Source: Hymenobacter yonginensis (lineage in GTDB: Bacteria; Bacteroidota; Bacteroidia; Cytophagales; Hymenobacteraceae). Taken from it: DNA of 64,000 nt. Positions 16,121-24,806 of the stretch are shown here, one piece after another. Below the pieces are notes generated by a model that saw only the letters and a program-made list of their open reading frames with translations, had not been told where the DNA came from and ran no database searches. The number at the start of each line of letters is the position of its first letter. The first letter of the stretch is position 1. A program made the position numbers and the translations under genes. The stretch covers positions 1,860,001 through 1,924,000 of the forward strand of contig NZ_CP115396.1 of the NCBI RefSeq assembly GCF_027625995.1. The letters run 5' to 3'.

Positions 16121-16447
16121 TCAGAACAGCTTTCTCAAACGACGTATCATATCGTTACGTGCGTAGGTGTATTGGTACCAGCGACCGTGCACCCGGCGCC
16201 ACCGGGTGTAGAACCGACCTCCTGGCCGTGGCCTGCTGCCCTCGTTGGTCAGCACAGCCGTGAGTTGCGCGACGCCGACCTGCTCAATTGTAACGGGGGC
16301 CGCCTCCACGTCGACGTGCACATGGCGCGCTTGCTGGTGGAGTGTGGTGAGGTCAGACCCTCTCTGTTTGACGTAGGCCGGCGCGCTGCAGGCGGTGGCC
16401 AGCCACAAGCCGATGCCGCCGAAAAGCAGCAACATAAGGTTTCTCAT
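16121..16447 (-). CDS. Small lipoprotein
   Basis: A 108-residue protein with a signal peptide ending in the lipobox LATAC, so it is probably a lipoprotein anchored in an envelope membrane. The mature part has an acidic/histidine segment (HVHVDVEAAPVTIEQVGVAQLTAVLTNEG) and a basic, tryptophan-rich tail (FYTRWRRVHGRWYQYTYARND). No family recognised. A decayed partial copy lies at 15116-15262. It belongs to the left-end cargo of the prophage, upstream of which sits the serine recombinase on the same strand. Confidence 0.6.
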   Translation of the reverse strand: MRNLMLLLFGGIGLWLATACSAPAYVKQRGSDLTTLHQQARHVHVDVEAAPVTIEQVGVAQLTAVLTNEGSRPRPGGRFYTRWRRVHGRWYQYTYARNDMIRRLRKLF

Positions 16448-16528
16448 ACGACTGGGGTTTAGGTTGGGATTGTGTGAAACAAGAGCCCAAAACTCACGCC
16501 CAGCAGTGCCGGCGAAAAGGACAGGAAA

Positions 16529-17110
16529 TTACGCGAACAGGTATTTGGCCACGGTGCTCGGTGAGAGCCCCAGCGCTGTGGCGATGGCCCGGTTGGAAAT
16601 GCCGGTGGCCTTGAGCCGCAGCACATGGGCCTGCTTCTCGTTGTCAACACCCGGCCGGCCCAGCTGCTTGCCCTTGGCCACGGCCTTGGCCAGTCCGGCC
16701 TTGGTCCGCTCGCCCAGTCGCACCCGCTCCTGCTTGGCAATGGTAGCCAGGATGCTGATGATAGCCTCCTTGAACATGCCGGTCGAGTCCAGGTACTGCT
16801 CGGAGTAGCTCTTGAACTGCACGCCCGCGTGCGAGAGCCGCTGCAGGTGGTTAAGCGTTTCGATGACGCCTTCGCGGCTGAAGCGGTCCAGGGCCCAGAA
16901 CAGCACCACGTCGAAGCGGCGCTGGTGGGCATCGGTAAAGAGCTGCTGAAACTGCGGCCGCTCGGCCTTGCCGCCCGACTCGGTATCGAGGTACTCCTTA
17001 TATACCGTGTAGCCCAGCCGCTCGGCGAAGGCTCGCAGCTCACGCAGCTGGTTCTCGTTGTCTTGGCCCTTGTCGCGAGTGCTCACGCGGGCATAGATGG
17101 CAGCTTTCAT
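16529..17110 (-). CDS. Serine recombinase (resolvase/invertase family)
   Basis: A 193-residue small serine recombinase. The N-terminal catalytic domain starts MKAAIYARVSTRD with the nucleophile S10 and continues with LFWALDRFSREGVIETLNHL, which carries the conserved arginines. The C-terminal helix-turn-helix is GISNRAIATALGLSPSTVAKYL. Size fits DNA invertases and Tn3-type resolvases, not the large integrases. It lies in the left cargo of the prophage with no transposase beside it. It could resolve dimers, invert a segment, or be left from a transposon; I saw no convincing crossover-site pair flanking a gene. All key residues appear intact. Confidence 0.88.
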   Translation of the reverse strand: MKAAIYARVSTRDKGQDNENQLRELRAFAERLGYTVYKEYLDTESGGKAERPQFQQLFTDAHQRRFDVVLFWALDRFSREGVIETLNHLQRLSHAGVQFKSYSEQYLDSTGMFKEAIISILATIAKQERVRLGERTKAGLAKAVAKGKQLGRPGVDNEKQAHVLRLKATGISNRAIATALGLSPSTVAKYLFA

Positions 17111-17195
17111 GCTGAAAAAGCAGTAGTCTAGGTGGACTCATTTGCAATCAAGAAGGCAGAGGTAATGTCCCAGCCACGTCCCGTATACCTACCTC

Positions 17196-17366
17196 ATGCG
17201 ACTCATTATCGTGCGGCGGCCAGCCAAAACGAACCGCCCGTCACGCTGGTGGCATAAGAATAGGTTTTGGGAAGATGAATACTGCAACCGCTTACGAGGT
17301 GCACAGCCTATTGAGTTAGAAACCGCTAATTTTCACGAATTAAGAATACTGGACTATATGATGTAA
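17196..17366 (+). CDS. Possible small hypothetical protein
   Basis: An open frame of 56 codons, MRLIIVRRPAKTNRPSRWWHKNRFWEDEYCNR..., ending at a TAA in the gap between the recombinase and a lipoprotein gene. It is basic and tryptophan-rich without a recognised domain. Nothing else is seen in this 308-base gap. Support is only the open frame, so it may be chance. Confidence 0.25.
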   Translation: MRLIIVRRPAKTNRPSRWWHKNRFWEDEYCNRLRGAQPIELETANFHELRILDYMM

Positions 17367-17418
17367 ATTTAAGTATATATTGAAGGCAGTAATAGTTGTA
17401 CTCCTAACTACTAGTCCC

Positions 17419-18033
17419 ATGCTAAAACTATTTTCGTATCCCCTCCTTTTCCTGGCGCTCTTCACATCCTGCCAAAAGGAGACTGATGGCATGCAACCGG
17501 AAGCGCCAGTTGCCAACCCACTTTCTGCCTTCCTACGCGTTGCGCAATCAAGCCCGGCAGCAGATGAATATATCTCAGGTGAATTTGATGGCATACCACT
17601 AAACTGTGCCACAGATAAATGGCCGAGCGTATCGAGCACGTTCTATATTAACAATGCACAAAGTTCAGAGTCGGGCCAACTCATCAGACAGAATCCGAAT
17701 GCAGACGTTCAGGTTAATATCAGCTTTGTTAATACTGGGATATTTCAGAAAGCGATGCCAGCTTCTTGGCCATATGCTAATCATGCCGTTTGTGAGGCAA
17801 TCACCGTCTCAATTTGGTCGTTAGGCCCCAACAATGAGCCTCTGTCGCTTTTCAAAGGAGGGACTGGCTACGGTAAACCGCTTAAAGTAGAGATTACAAG
17901 TACCGCGAATGGAATGGTGGAGGGCACCTTTTCAGGTAGATTGTATCAGGTCGTCGACGGCCAGTCTCTTATGAAGTTTTTCCTCGTCAAGAATGGCAAG
18001 TTCAGAATCCAAACCAGAACAGTGTTCATTTGA
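17419..18033 (+). CDS. Lipoprotein of unknown function
   Basis: A 204-residue predicted lipoprotein: MLKLFSYPLLFLALFTSC gives a clear signal and lipobox with the cysteine at residue 18. The mature part (EYISGEFDGIPLNCATDKWPSVSSTFYINN...) looks like an all-beta domain common in Bacteroidota lipoproteins, where GEFDGI-type starts recur. The gene at 20853-21338 has a comparable plan (SFALDGVAISCQAKV...), so the two may be distant relatives. It is lower in GC than the chromosome. The start at 17419 matches the signal peptide. Closed by the terminator at 18051-18080. Confidence 0.65.
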   Translation: MLKLFSYPLLFLALFTSCQKETDGMQPEAPVANPLSAFLRVAQSSPAADEYISGEFDGIPLNCATDKWPSVSSTFYINNAQSSESGQLIRQNPNADVQVNISFVNTGIFQKAMPASWPYANHAVCEAITVSIWSLGPNNEPLSLFKGGTGYGKPLKVEITSTANGMVEGTFSGRLYQVVDGQSLMKFFLVKNGKFRIQTRTVFI

Positions 18034-18050
18034 GGGACTTGCCTTAGTTA

Positions 18051-18080
18051 AAAGCCCAGCCCACCCGGCTGGGCTTTTTT
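18051..18080 (+). terminator. Rho-independent terminator
   Basis: Stem AAAGCCCAGCC paired with GGCTGGGCTTT across a short loop, then a run of T to 18080. It ends the lipoprotein gene at 17419-18033. Confidence 0.9.
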
Positions 18081-18461
18081 GCGGCCAAGATGTTGCGTAG
18101 CGTTAACCTAGATAAGTGGTTAATTAGGTGTCCAAAAAAGGGTAGTATAAACGGCCCCGAAAAACCGTGTTTTCGGAGCCGTGAAGGCGGGTGTAAAACG
18201 TGTCCAGAAATCGACCGTTTTTTGGAGACCACCGAGTTTACGAAACTCATCTACTTGGCACGTTTCGTAAACCTTGATTCGTAGACGGGTTCCTTAAACT
18301 CCCTAGGTGCTACAGCGGCCTTCTTTTCCGTGCTGATTGAGTAGTTTAGTAAACCGAGGGTTTGATTGCATTCGGCTAAAAAACAACATGAGCGCCATTC
18401 TTGCTCGTTGCTTTGTCGAAGCGACCAACCGCGAAGAAGTCGAGGCATCTTCGTGCTACGC
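18081..18461. other. Intergenic region with hairpins, no gene
   Basis: No convincing gene is present. A hairpin at 18152-18183 (ACGGCCCCGAAAA... / ...TTTTCGGAGCCGT) shares its core CCCCGAAAAACCGTGTTTTC with the terminator at 20758-20797. A perfect 11-bp inverted repeat GTTTACGAAAC / GTTTCGTAAAC lies at 18236-18246 and 18262-18272. Short frames here run through these palindromes and are rejected. Confidence 0.5.
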
Positions 18462-19334
18462 TCAGCGGCCGATGCGTACCAGTTGGCCGGCCTGGTAGCG
18501 GTAGCAGCCCGGGGGAACCATGGTCATGGGCACGGTGCGCAGTGTTTGGGCCGTTCGCTCCGCACCCAAGCGCTCCACTACCCGCACTGGCCCGACGCGG
18601 ATGGTACCGCTCTGGACTTGAATAGTTTGTTCGCGCCGCTCTTCACCAGCCGCGTCGTCGTCAAATTCGCCTTCGCTTCGGCGGCCATAGCTGGTATTGG
18701 TCCAGCTGGTTTCGCTTTTCAACAGCAGGCGCGGCTGCGGCTCGAGCGTCAGCAGCTCCACGAACTGGTAGTCCACCTGTCCGCCCCAAAAGCGCTGCGC
18801 TCCCGCCGCCTGGACCAGCAACCCCAGCGGCTGCCCGGGACCGAGCCCCACCGTGTCCACGGTCAATTGGTCGTGGGCGCGAAATTCCGCCCCCACCGGT
18901 TCTAGTTGCGTGCTCACCCACTGGCTCGTATCGGCGCCGGAATGAAAGTAGAAGCGCGGCATCTGCTCAACGCCCTGACCGACCCAGACGCGCCGCGTCA
19001 CTTCCGGGTAGGCCTCGACGCCGAGGTCGGTTAGCCGCGGGGTGGTCAACGACGAGACCGGGAGGGGCCGCCCGCCCCAATAGGCCCGCAGAGAGTCAGC
19101 CACAAGCGGCATCGACAGGTCAGACCGATCGGCAACCAAGTCGTCGGAACCGGCAACACTAGTTGGCGCGGCGCGCCTGAAAGCGGCGCTGACGCTCGCT
19201 CGTGGGGGCGCTGCCACGGTCGCCGGGGCAGGAGCAGGAACGGCTGCCGGTGCGCTCGTTTCTGGGGTAGCCGTCGGGCCGCAGGCGGCAGTGCCTAGTA
19301 CGCCCAGGAGCAGCAGTTGAGGCAGGATACGCAT
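18462..19334 (-). CDS. Lipoprotein of unknown function
   Basis: A 290-residue predicted lipoprotein with the signal MRILPQLLLLGVLGTAAC, cysteine at residue 18. A low-complexity Ala/Pro/Thr linker (residues 20-50) follows, then a long beta-rich domain with RVWVGQGVEQMPRFYFHSGADTSQWVSTQLEPVGAEF and an acidic patch EGEFDDDAAGEE. The domain is not recognised. The start at 19334 begins the signal peptide; 23 further upstream residues are not plausible. It is the third lipoprotein in the prophage's left cargo and, unlike its neighbours, has chromosome-like GC-rich codon use. Confidence 0.6.
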   Translation of the reverse strand: MRILPQLLLLGVLGTAACGPTATPETSAPAAVPAPAPATVAAPPRASVSAAFRRAAPTSVAGSDDLVADRSDLSMPLVADSLRAYWGGRPLPVSSLTTPRLTDLGVEAYPEVTRRVWVGQGVEQMPRFYFHSGADTSQWVSTQLEPVGAEFRAHDQLTVDTVGLGPGQPLGLLVQAAGAQRFWGGQVDYQFVELLTLEPQPRLLLKSETSWTNTSYGRRSEGEFDDDAAGEERREQTIQVQSGTIRVGPVRVVERLGAERTAQTLRTVPMTMVPPGCYRYQAGQLVRIGR

Positions 19335-19903
19335 AGTAATAAGCAAAGTAACAGACGGAGTAGAGAAGTCAAGTTTGCTTCTTTTGCAGTCGTGCAACAG
19401 CATTCCCCAGCAGCCCTACGGTCGAATACGTGCTACAGGCCATGGAGCGAATTCACAGGCTGGCACGGCAACTCGTCCTTTCCACAAGTCAGGCAGTTCA
19501 AATAAACGGTGGGATTCCTTAGTGTACTATATTATCCGTTTTCTAAGAGCACTACTTAACGCGGAGAGCATCAAAAAGGGTGGAGTAGTCAGATACGTGG
19601 CTACGGGCAAGGGTTGCAGGTATGAGGGTATTCGTCCTGCTTGTGCCTGCAGTGATTGGAGCATGAAGGTGCCCCGCCCTTTTTAATGCTCTCTAAAATC
19701 AACTACTATATGTGAGCGCCCGGGGCTAGGCTGGTATTAACCTCCATTCGCTGCCGAGCGTAGAGGACAGAAATTCGCCGCTTCGCAATAAGCTACTCAC
19801 GCTCTTGCCCCTCGACGTAGCCTTTCGCCGCACATCCACACGCTCACTGCGCAAGCATTTGTCAAGCGGTTGGGGCTCAGCCATTATCCACTGTTTTTCT
19901 ATT
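19335..19903. other. Intergenic region, possible small repeat element
   Basis: No gene is supported. Imperfect inverted ends, GAGAGCATCAAAAAGGG (about 19565-19581) and CCCTTTTTAATGCTCTC (about 19677-19693), bracket some 130 bases and may mark a MITE-like insertion. The rest is unremarkable leader for the gene at 19904. Confidence 0.4.
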
Positions 19904-20656
19904 ATGACCATGAAATGCTCTTCTTTTTTGACAGTTGGAGCACTACTCCTCACTGCTTTGCACCTGCAGGCCCAGCCGTCGCCGGAACTGACCATGGAAA
20001 TCTACAACAGCAATATCCAGGTCATTACCAGCGGGATTATCAATAAGTCGATGCTGGACAAAGCCATGGAGCGCAACGGCAATGCCATCGGCACCCGGAG
20101 CAAGGCTAGTGCCAACACCCGCTCGACGAGCACCACAGGTAGCACCGCTTACACCTCTACACCCAGCCTGCGCCAGCAAACGGTGCAGAGCTACGTCAGC
20201 CGCCTGAAAAGCAGCGACCCGGGAGGCGCGCAGGTGGTGAATACGGCCTTCGGTCCCGGTAAGTACGACTATGGGCAGGTATACCGCACCATTCTTGCTG
20301 GCACCGGCTTGCGCGACAATGATGCCGCCGACGCGCTAGCGGCGTATATGCTGATGGGCTACGCCATCGTGCATAACATACAGGATGGCAGGGCGATTAC
20401 GGTGCCGATGGCCCGTAGCGTGCGGGCGCAGGTAGCGCCACTGCTGGCGGTCAACACCCTAGCCCGCAACCGCGCCGCGCAGGTGGGCGAGGAAATGAAG
20501 CTGCAAACCGTCATCGTGCAGGGGGGCTGGCAGTCGGCTCTGAAGCAAGGCAAGCTGCCAGCCTACCAGCAAGGCATCGGAAACCTGTTCAAGACGCAAT
20601 ACGGCCTGGATTTACGTGCGCTGAAATTGACCAGCCAGGGGTTTGCCCAGCGGTAG
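19904..20656 (+). CDS. Secreted protein, possibly DUF6683-like
   Basis: A 250-residue exported protein: the signal MTMKCSSFLTVGALLLTALHLQAQ is cleaved near residue 24. A Ser/Thr-rich linker (residues 60-90) follows, then a helical domain with DNDAADALAAYMLMGYAIVHNIQDG and ARSVRAQVAPLLAVNTLARNRAAQVGEEM. The pattern of a helical, Ala-rich domain with YMLMGY resembles what I recall of DUF6683 proteins, but I am not sure. The start at 19904 fits the signal peptide. Part of the left cargo; the hairpin terminator at 20758-20797 follows. Role unknown. Confidence 0.6.
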   Translation: MTMKCSSFLTVGALLLTALHLQAQPSPELTMEIYNSNIQVITSGIINKSMLDKAMERNGNAIGTRSKASANTRSTSTTGSTAYTSTPSLRQQTVQSYVSRLKSSDPGGAQVVNTAFGPGKYDYGQVYRTILAGTGLRDNDAADALAAYMLMGYAIVHNIQDGRAITVPMARSVRAQVAPLLAVNTLARNRAAQVGEEMKLQTVIVQGGWQSALKQGKLPAYQQGIGNLFKTQYGLDLRALKLTSQGFAQR

Positions 20657-20757
20657 CCTCGGCCGGGCTGCTTCTTTACCGAACCACTCAGCCTGACCAT
20701 CCTGGGGCTCTATGGCTATTGGCTGATACTATAAACGGCATGTTCAAAACACCTCAT

Positions 20758-20797
20758 GCAAACGCCCCCGAAAAACCGTGTTTTCGGGGGCGTTTGC
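20758..20797. terminator. Strong hairpin (terminator-like)
   Basis: A perfect 17-bp stem GCAAACGCCCCCGAAAA (20758-20774) with 20781-20797 and a 6-base loop. There is no long T-run, but the position between convergent genes fits transcript ends. Its core recurs at 18152-18183. Confidence 0.65.
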
Positions 20798-20852
20798 GTG
20801 GGTAGCAAACCCGTTCAGAATTGAGTTCTAATCTGAACAGGGAAGGCTACCG

Positions 20853-21338
20853 CTAGAATTGCACTTCGGTAAAAATGCCGTCTGTAATCGTTGAGTAGGG
20901 ACCAGGGATGGAACTGCTGTTCGCCTTTACCTGCCCGGTGAAACTACCGGAAAACTTTCCTTCACTTGTTTCCATCAGCGTGAAGCTCTTACCCGCAAAA
21001 TTGTAAGGTGAGGCGTTGCCACCGCTGTAGACCGATAGCCGGCTGAGCAGGTAGGTATTGGCCGGGGAGCCGGGTACTTTATACAGGTGTAGAACCAACC
21101 GCTGAACTGCGCCAGCCGGCCTAGGGGGCGCTAGGTTAAGGTCAAGAAAATCGTAGGCGTTAGAGCCAATACTGCCCGCGCTGCGCGTCACTTTCGCCTG
21201 GCAGCTGATGGCAACCCCATCCAGCGCAAAGCTGCCGGTATTAGGGGCGGGGGATACGTCCTCCTTCTTGGAGCAGGCCAGGCAGCTCATCAGCAAAGCG
21301 GTGGCCACGAAGGGAGTAGTGAATAAGCGTACGCTCAT
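20853..21338 (-). CDS. Lipoprotein of unknown function
   Basis: A 161-residue predicted lipoprotein: MSVRLFTTPFVATALLMSCLAC contains a lipobox ending at C22, followed by SKKEDVSPAPNT. The mature domain is beta-rich, with GSFALDGVAISCQAKVTRS, LHLYKVPGSPANTYLLSRLSVYS and FSGSFTGQVKA. This layout is common in Bacteroidota lipoproteins of unknown role. It lies directly after the tape measure gene on the same strand, 129 bases downstream, so it could be read from the late tail unit and be made late in infection, or be separate lysogenic cargo. Confidence 0.6.
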   Translation of the reverse strand: MSVRLFTTPFVATALLMSCLACSKKEDVSPAPNTGSFALDGVAISCQAKVTRSAGSIGSNAYDFLDLNLAPPRPAGAVQRLVLHLYKVPGSPANTYLLSRLSVYSGGNASPYNFAGKSFTLMETSEGKFSGSFTGQVKANSSSIPGPYSTITDGIFTEVQF

Positions 21339-21467
21339 AACGAGTTGGGTTACTAGCTGCTGGCAAGCAGCCCTTATGAATTGGTAGGAATTAGCCGCAT
21401 AAAGTGCAGGCGCGCTTAAACAAGACGCTGATTTGCAGTTTACAAAAACTAGGCCGAACGCCCCGGC

Positions 21468-24400
21468 TTACCGGATTTCAGCCGCCTTCCGGGTTTGCTC
21501 CCGCTCCTCGAGCGTTTGCTCCAGCGGCTGCACCTCCAAGTACACGGCCAGTTCCCGCTGCCACTGCTCGACGCCCTGCAGGCGCGAGTCGAGCCGGCCG
21601 AGCACCTGCACCAGCAGCTGGTCGGCGCCGGCGCCGGTGGTCGCGGCCACGCTGGCCGGCGCCACGTCGGCCGAGGTGGGCCCGCCGTCGAGGTAGCCGC
21701 GCAGCCGCTTCTGCTCCAGAAACTCCTCGATGCGCACCACCTGCGGATCGGCCCGCATCCACTCGGGTATCACGTACTCGTTCTCGTGCACCACGCCGGC
21801 CACCGCGTAGCCTTCGGCATCGAGCAGCTTCCCGTTAGCTCCGATCTGGAACCCAGACAGGGCCAGCGGCGACTCGGCCGCGGCGGCCGTGCCGGTGGCG
21901 CCGCCCTTGCGGAACCCGATGCCCATGATTTTGGCGGCCGCCACACCGGCACCCACCGTCGAGGCGATGTTGGCCCCCACGGTGTAGGCCACGCCCAGCG
22001 GCACGGTGAACGGCGGGGCCGAGGCCGAGATCTTCGCGCCGGCCTCGGCGTTGGCCGCCCACTGCTTGGGTACGCTCATGGCAATTTCGGCCAGCGCCAG
22101 GCTCTTCTGCAGCGCCATGGCCGCTTTATAGAAGAGGGACTTCTTATTTAGGTTGGAGAGAACCAGGTTCATCTCCTCCGACTCCATCAGCCGGCGGGCC
22201 TGACTGATGGCCTGCTCTACCTGGGCCGTCGATTTTTGCCTGGCCGTATACTCAGCCTGACCCTGGTTCTTTTCGGCCAGCAGTTTCTTGTACTCGTCGG
22301 ACTCCTCGCCGCTTTTCTGCTTGACCAGCTCCAGCTCCCGCTCCATCGCGGCCTGCTTGACGGCAAACACCGCGTCCTGGTAGGCCTGCTCGCTGAGCAC
22401 GCCCTCGGCCAGCTGCAGTTCCAGCTCGGAGAGGCGCACGCCCTTGTCCGCCTCGGTCTGGGCAATCTGCTTGTCGAGAGTCTCCTGCCGGCGCTTCTCG
22501 TCCTCCTCCTCAAACTTACCCTGTAGCTCGCGCAAACTCAGGTCGCGCTCGGCCACGATGGCTTTCACCTGGTCGGAGTAGTCGAGTTCCAGCCCGGTCA
22601 GCTTATTGACTTGGGCCGTGGCGGCCTCGAAGAGCTTCTGGCGCTGCTGCTCGCGCCGCTGCTGCTCGTCGTTGTAGCTGCTCACATCGCGGGCCGCCCG
22701 GAGCATATCCCGACTATCGAGCACCACCAGCTCGTCCTGCACAAACCGTTTCAGGTCGTTGAGGCGCTCCTGGTCGGCTTTGTCCTGCGCCGCTTTCCTT
22801 TCCTTCCGCTCTTTCTCGCGGGCGGCCTGAGCGTCTTTGGCCGCTTTGTCGCGTTGCTCCTGGGTGGTGCCGTCGCCGCCGGCGCCGGGCCTGGTGCCTG
22901 GCTCCCCGCCCGAAACCTTGGCAGTGGCCGTTGCTGCGGGCCGGCCGGCCCGGGCGGCGTCGAAGGCGTTGAGGTAGGCGCGGCCGGCGGCCCCGCCGAT
23001 GGTGGCCAGCTCCTGGCCGGCGGCGGTGAAATCACCGCGCAGCACGGCCCGCCAGGCCTTGCCCACCTGCCCGAAGCTGGCCTGCGCGGCCGCGCTGAAG
23101 CCTTCGAAGAACGCCGGCGAGTCGCGCAGCATGTCGAACAGCAGCCGCAGCGGGGCAATCATGACCAGCACGGCCGCCTTGGCCGGCTCCGACTGCTTCA
23201 CCCACTCGATCAGCCCCTTGGCCATCTGACCGAAGCCTTCGTACACCAGGCGCGTGGGCGTGAACAGCAGGCGCAGCACCGTGCCTAGCCCGTTGGCAAT
23301 GTCCCTGGCCAGGCTGCCTTCCTTGCTCACGAAGCCCATGCTCTCGCCCAACTCCAGCAGCTCCTGCCAGATCTGCTGAATCGGCGCGTAGAGTTCCCGG
23401 AACGTAGCCCCCAGCGACACCAGCAGCGTGTAGAGAAACGTCATGCCCTCGTTGGCCAGCACCTGCAGGCTGTTGCCGGTGCCCTCGAACTGCTTGGCCA
23501 GCTCGTTCTGCGCGCCGGCCAGCTCCTTCTGCGAGGCGAGCAGCGCCTGCTGCTGCTGCACGTAGGGGTTGGTGGAGTCCACCAGCTCGTCCACGCCCTT
23601 GGTCACGTTCTTCAGCGACTGGATATAGGCCAGGCCCGCGTCCTCGCCCGGCCCGCCGAACACGTCGGCAATGACGGTTTGCAGCTGGTTGGCGGGAATT
23701 TTCGTCTCGTCCATCTGCTGGGCCACGCGCTGCAGGGCCTGGGCCGAAGTGATGCTGCCGTCGTTAATGCCCTTGAATAGCTTATGGGTGAACTCCGTAC
23801 CAAAGGCCGCCTCCATGGCGTCACTGGTCGACTTGGTCTGCTCACTGATGCGCAGGCCGAACTCCTTGATCAGGTCGGCACCCTTGTCGCTGAACACGCC
23901 GGTGGTGATGGACTGCGAAATCATCCCGACCGCCTCGTTGGCGCTCAGACCCACCGCCTTGAACTGGGGGCCGTACTCCTTTACTTGGTCGAGGAACTCG
24001 CCCGACGCATCAGCGCCGGCAATGAAGCCCTGCTCAATCAGCCGCAGCGACTCCTGCTGGCTGATGCCCATCTGCTTGCTGAGCGCGTTGCTGGCCACCA
24101 GCACCTCGTTGTATTCCTTGCCGAAGGCCTGCGACACGGCCCGCACCCCCACCGTGAGCTGATCCAGCTCCGCACCACTGGCCCCGGTGAGCGAGTTGAT
24201 GTCGGCGCGCATCTTGCCCAACTCCTTGGTGGTGGCAATCACCTCCGCCCCCAGCTCCTTGATCATATCCAGGGCGGCCTCGGCCGTGACGGCCACGCCG
24301 GCGAAGGCCAGCGCGTCCTTGAAGGTGAGGCCCTGGTCGGTGGCCTCCCCCATTTCCTTTTTTACGCCCTCGATGCGCTCCTGCAGGGCCCGGTAATCGG

Positions 24401-24794
24401 CTAGCAGTTTGGCCCGGCCGGGGTCGTCGCCACTCAGCTCGTGCAGCTCCCGCTCCAGCTGGGTGGCGGCCGCCTTCATCTGGTTGAAGGTGGCCTCTAC
24501 TTTCTGGCCGTTGAGCACCACCTCGCGGTTTTCGGCCACCAGCTTACTATGTGCGGCAGCCAGTTCCTCTTCGGTTTGGATGACCGTGCGCATCTCGGCG
24601 CGGGTAGCCGTGAGCCGCTGATTCAGCCGGGCAAAATCATCCTGGAGTTTGGCCCGGTTTGGGTCATCCTCCGCCATTTTATCCAGTTGATTCTTCAGCA
24701 CGGCCAGCCCAGCGCCCATTTCCTTGGCGCTGGCCGTGGCCTGCATGGCATCAACGACGATGCGTACTTTCCGTTCTTCGCTATTCTCAGCCAT
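21468..24794 (-). CDS. Phage tail tape measure protein
   Basis: A 1108-residue protein, the largest of the element. The N-terminal 180 residues are coiled-coil (repeats of LNQRLTATRAEMRTV and LERELHELSGDDPGRAKLLADYRALQERIEGVKKEMG). A TP901/TMP-like domain follows (TFKDALAFAGVAVTAEAALDMIKELG... SLTGASGAELDQLTVGVRAVSQAFG). Hydrophobic helices lie near residues 450-560 (VLVMIAPLRLLFDML), then a long charged coiled coil (residues 610-860) and a glycine/alanine-rich helix (SVPKQWAANAEAGAKISASAPPFTVPLGVAYTVG). Tape measures set tail length and help DNA pass the membrane. It is the last gene of the tail unit. Confidence 0.93.
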   Translation of the reverse strand: MAENSEERKVRIVVDAMQATASAKEMGAGLAVLKNQLDKMAEDDPNRAKLQDDFARLNQRLTATRAEMRTVIQTEEELAAAHSKLVAENREVVLNGQKVEATFNQMKAAATQLERELHELSGDDPGRAKLLADYRALQERIEGVKKEMGEATDQGLTFKDALAFAGVAVTAEAALDMIKELGAEVIATTKELGKMRADINSLTGASGAELDQLTVGVRAVSQAFGKEYNEVLVASNALSKQMGISQQESLRLIEQGFIAGADASGEFLDQVKEYGPQFKAVGLSANEAVGMISQSITTGVFSDKGADLIKEFGLRISEQTKSTSDAMEAAFGTEFTHKLFKGINDGSITSAQALQRVAQQMDETKIPANQLQTVIADVFGGPGEDAGLAYIQSLKNVTKGVDELVDSTNPYVQQQQALLASQKELAGAQNELAKQFEGTGNSLQVLANEGMTFLYTLLVSLGATFRELYAPIQQIWQELLELGESMGFVSKEGSLARDIANGLGTVLRLLFTPTRLVYEGFGQMAKGLIEWVKQSEPAKAAVLVMIAPLRLLFDMLRDSPAFFEGFSAAAQASFGQVGKAWRAVLRGDFTAAGQELATIGGAAGRAYLNAFDAARAGRPAATATAKVSGGEPGTRPGAGGDGTTQEQRDKAAKDAQAAREKERKERKAAQDKADQERLNDLKRFVQDELVVLDSRDMLRAARDVSSYNDEQQRREQQRQKLFEAATAQVNKLTGLELDYSDQVKAIVAERDLSLRELQGKFEEEDEKRRQETLDKQIAQTEADKGVRLSELELQLAEGVLSEQAYQDAVFAVKQAAMERELELVKQKSGEESDEYKKLLAEKNQGQAEYTARQKSTAQVEQAISQARRLMESEEMNLVLSNLNKKSLFYKAAMALQKSLALAEIAMSVPKQWAANAEAGAKISASAPPFTVPLGVAYTVGANIASTVGAGVAAAKIMGIGFRKGGATGTAAAAESPLALSGFQIGANGKLLDAEGYAVAGVVHENEYVIPEWMRADPQVVRIEEFLEQKRLRGYLDGGPTSADVAPASVAATTGAGADQLLVQVLGRLDSRLQGVEQWQRELAVYLEVQPLEQTLEEREQTRKAAEIR

Positions 24795-24806
24795 CGGGGG
24801 CGTTGA

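Noticed and set aside
16529-17110. Serine recombinase as an invertase switching tail fibres
   Set aside because: It lies far from the fibre genes (42-45 kb), and I found no inverted crossover sites flanking a fibre segment.
18090-18284. Open frame of 64 codons
   Set aside because: It runs through two hairpins and has no recognisable product, signal or neighbour relation.
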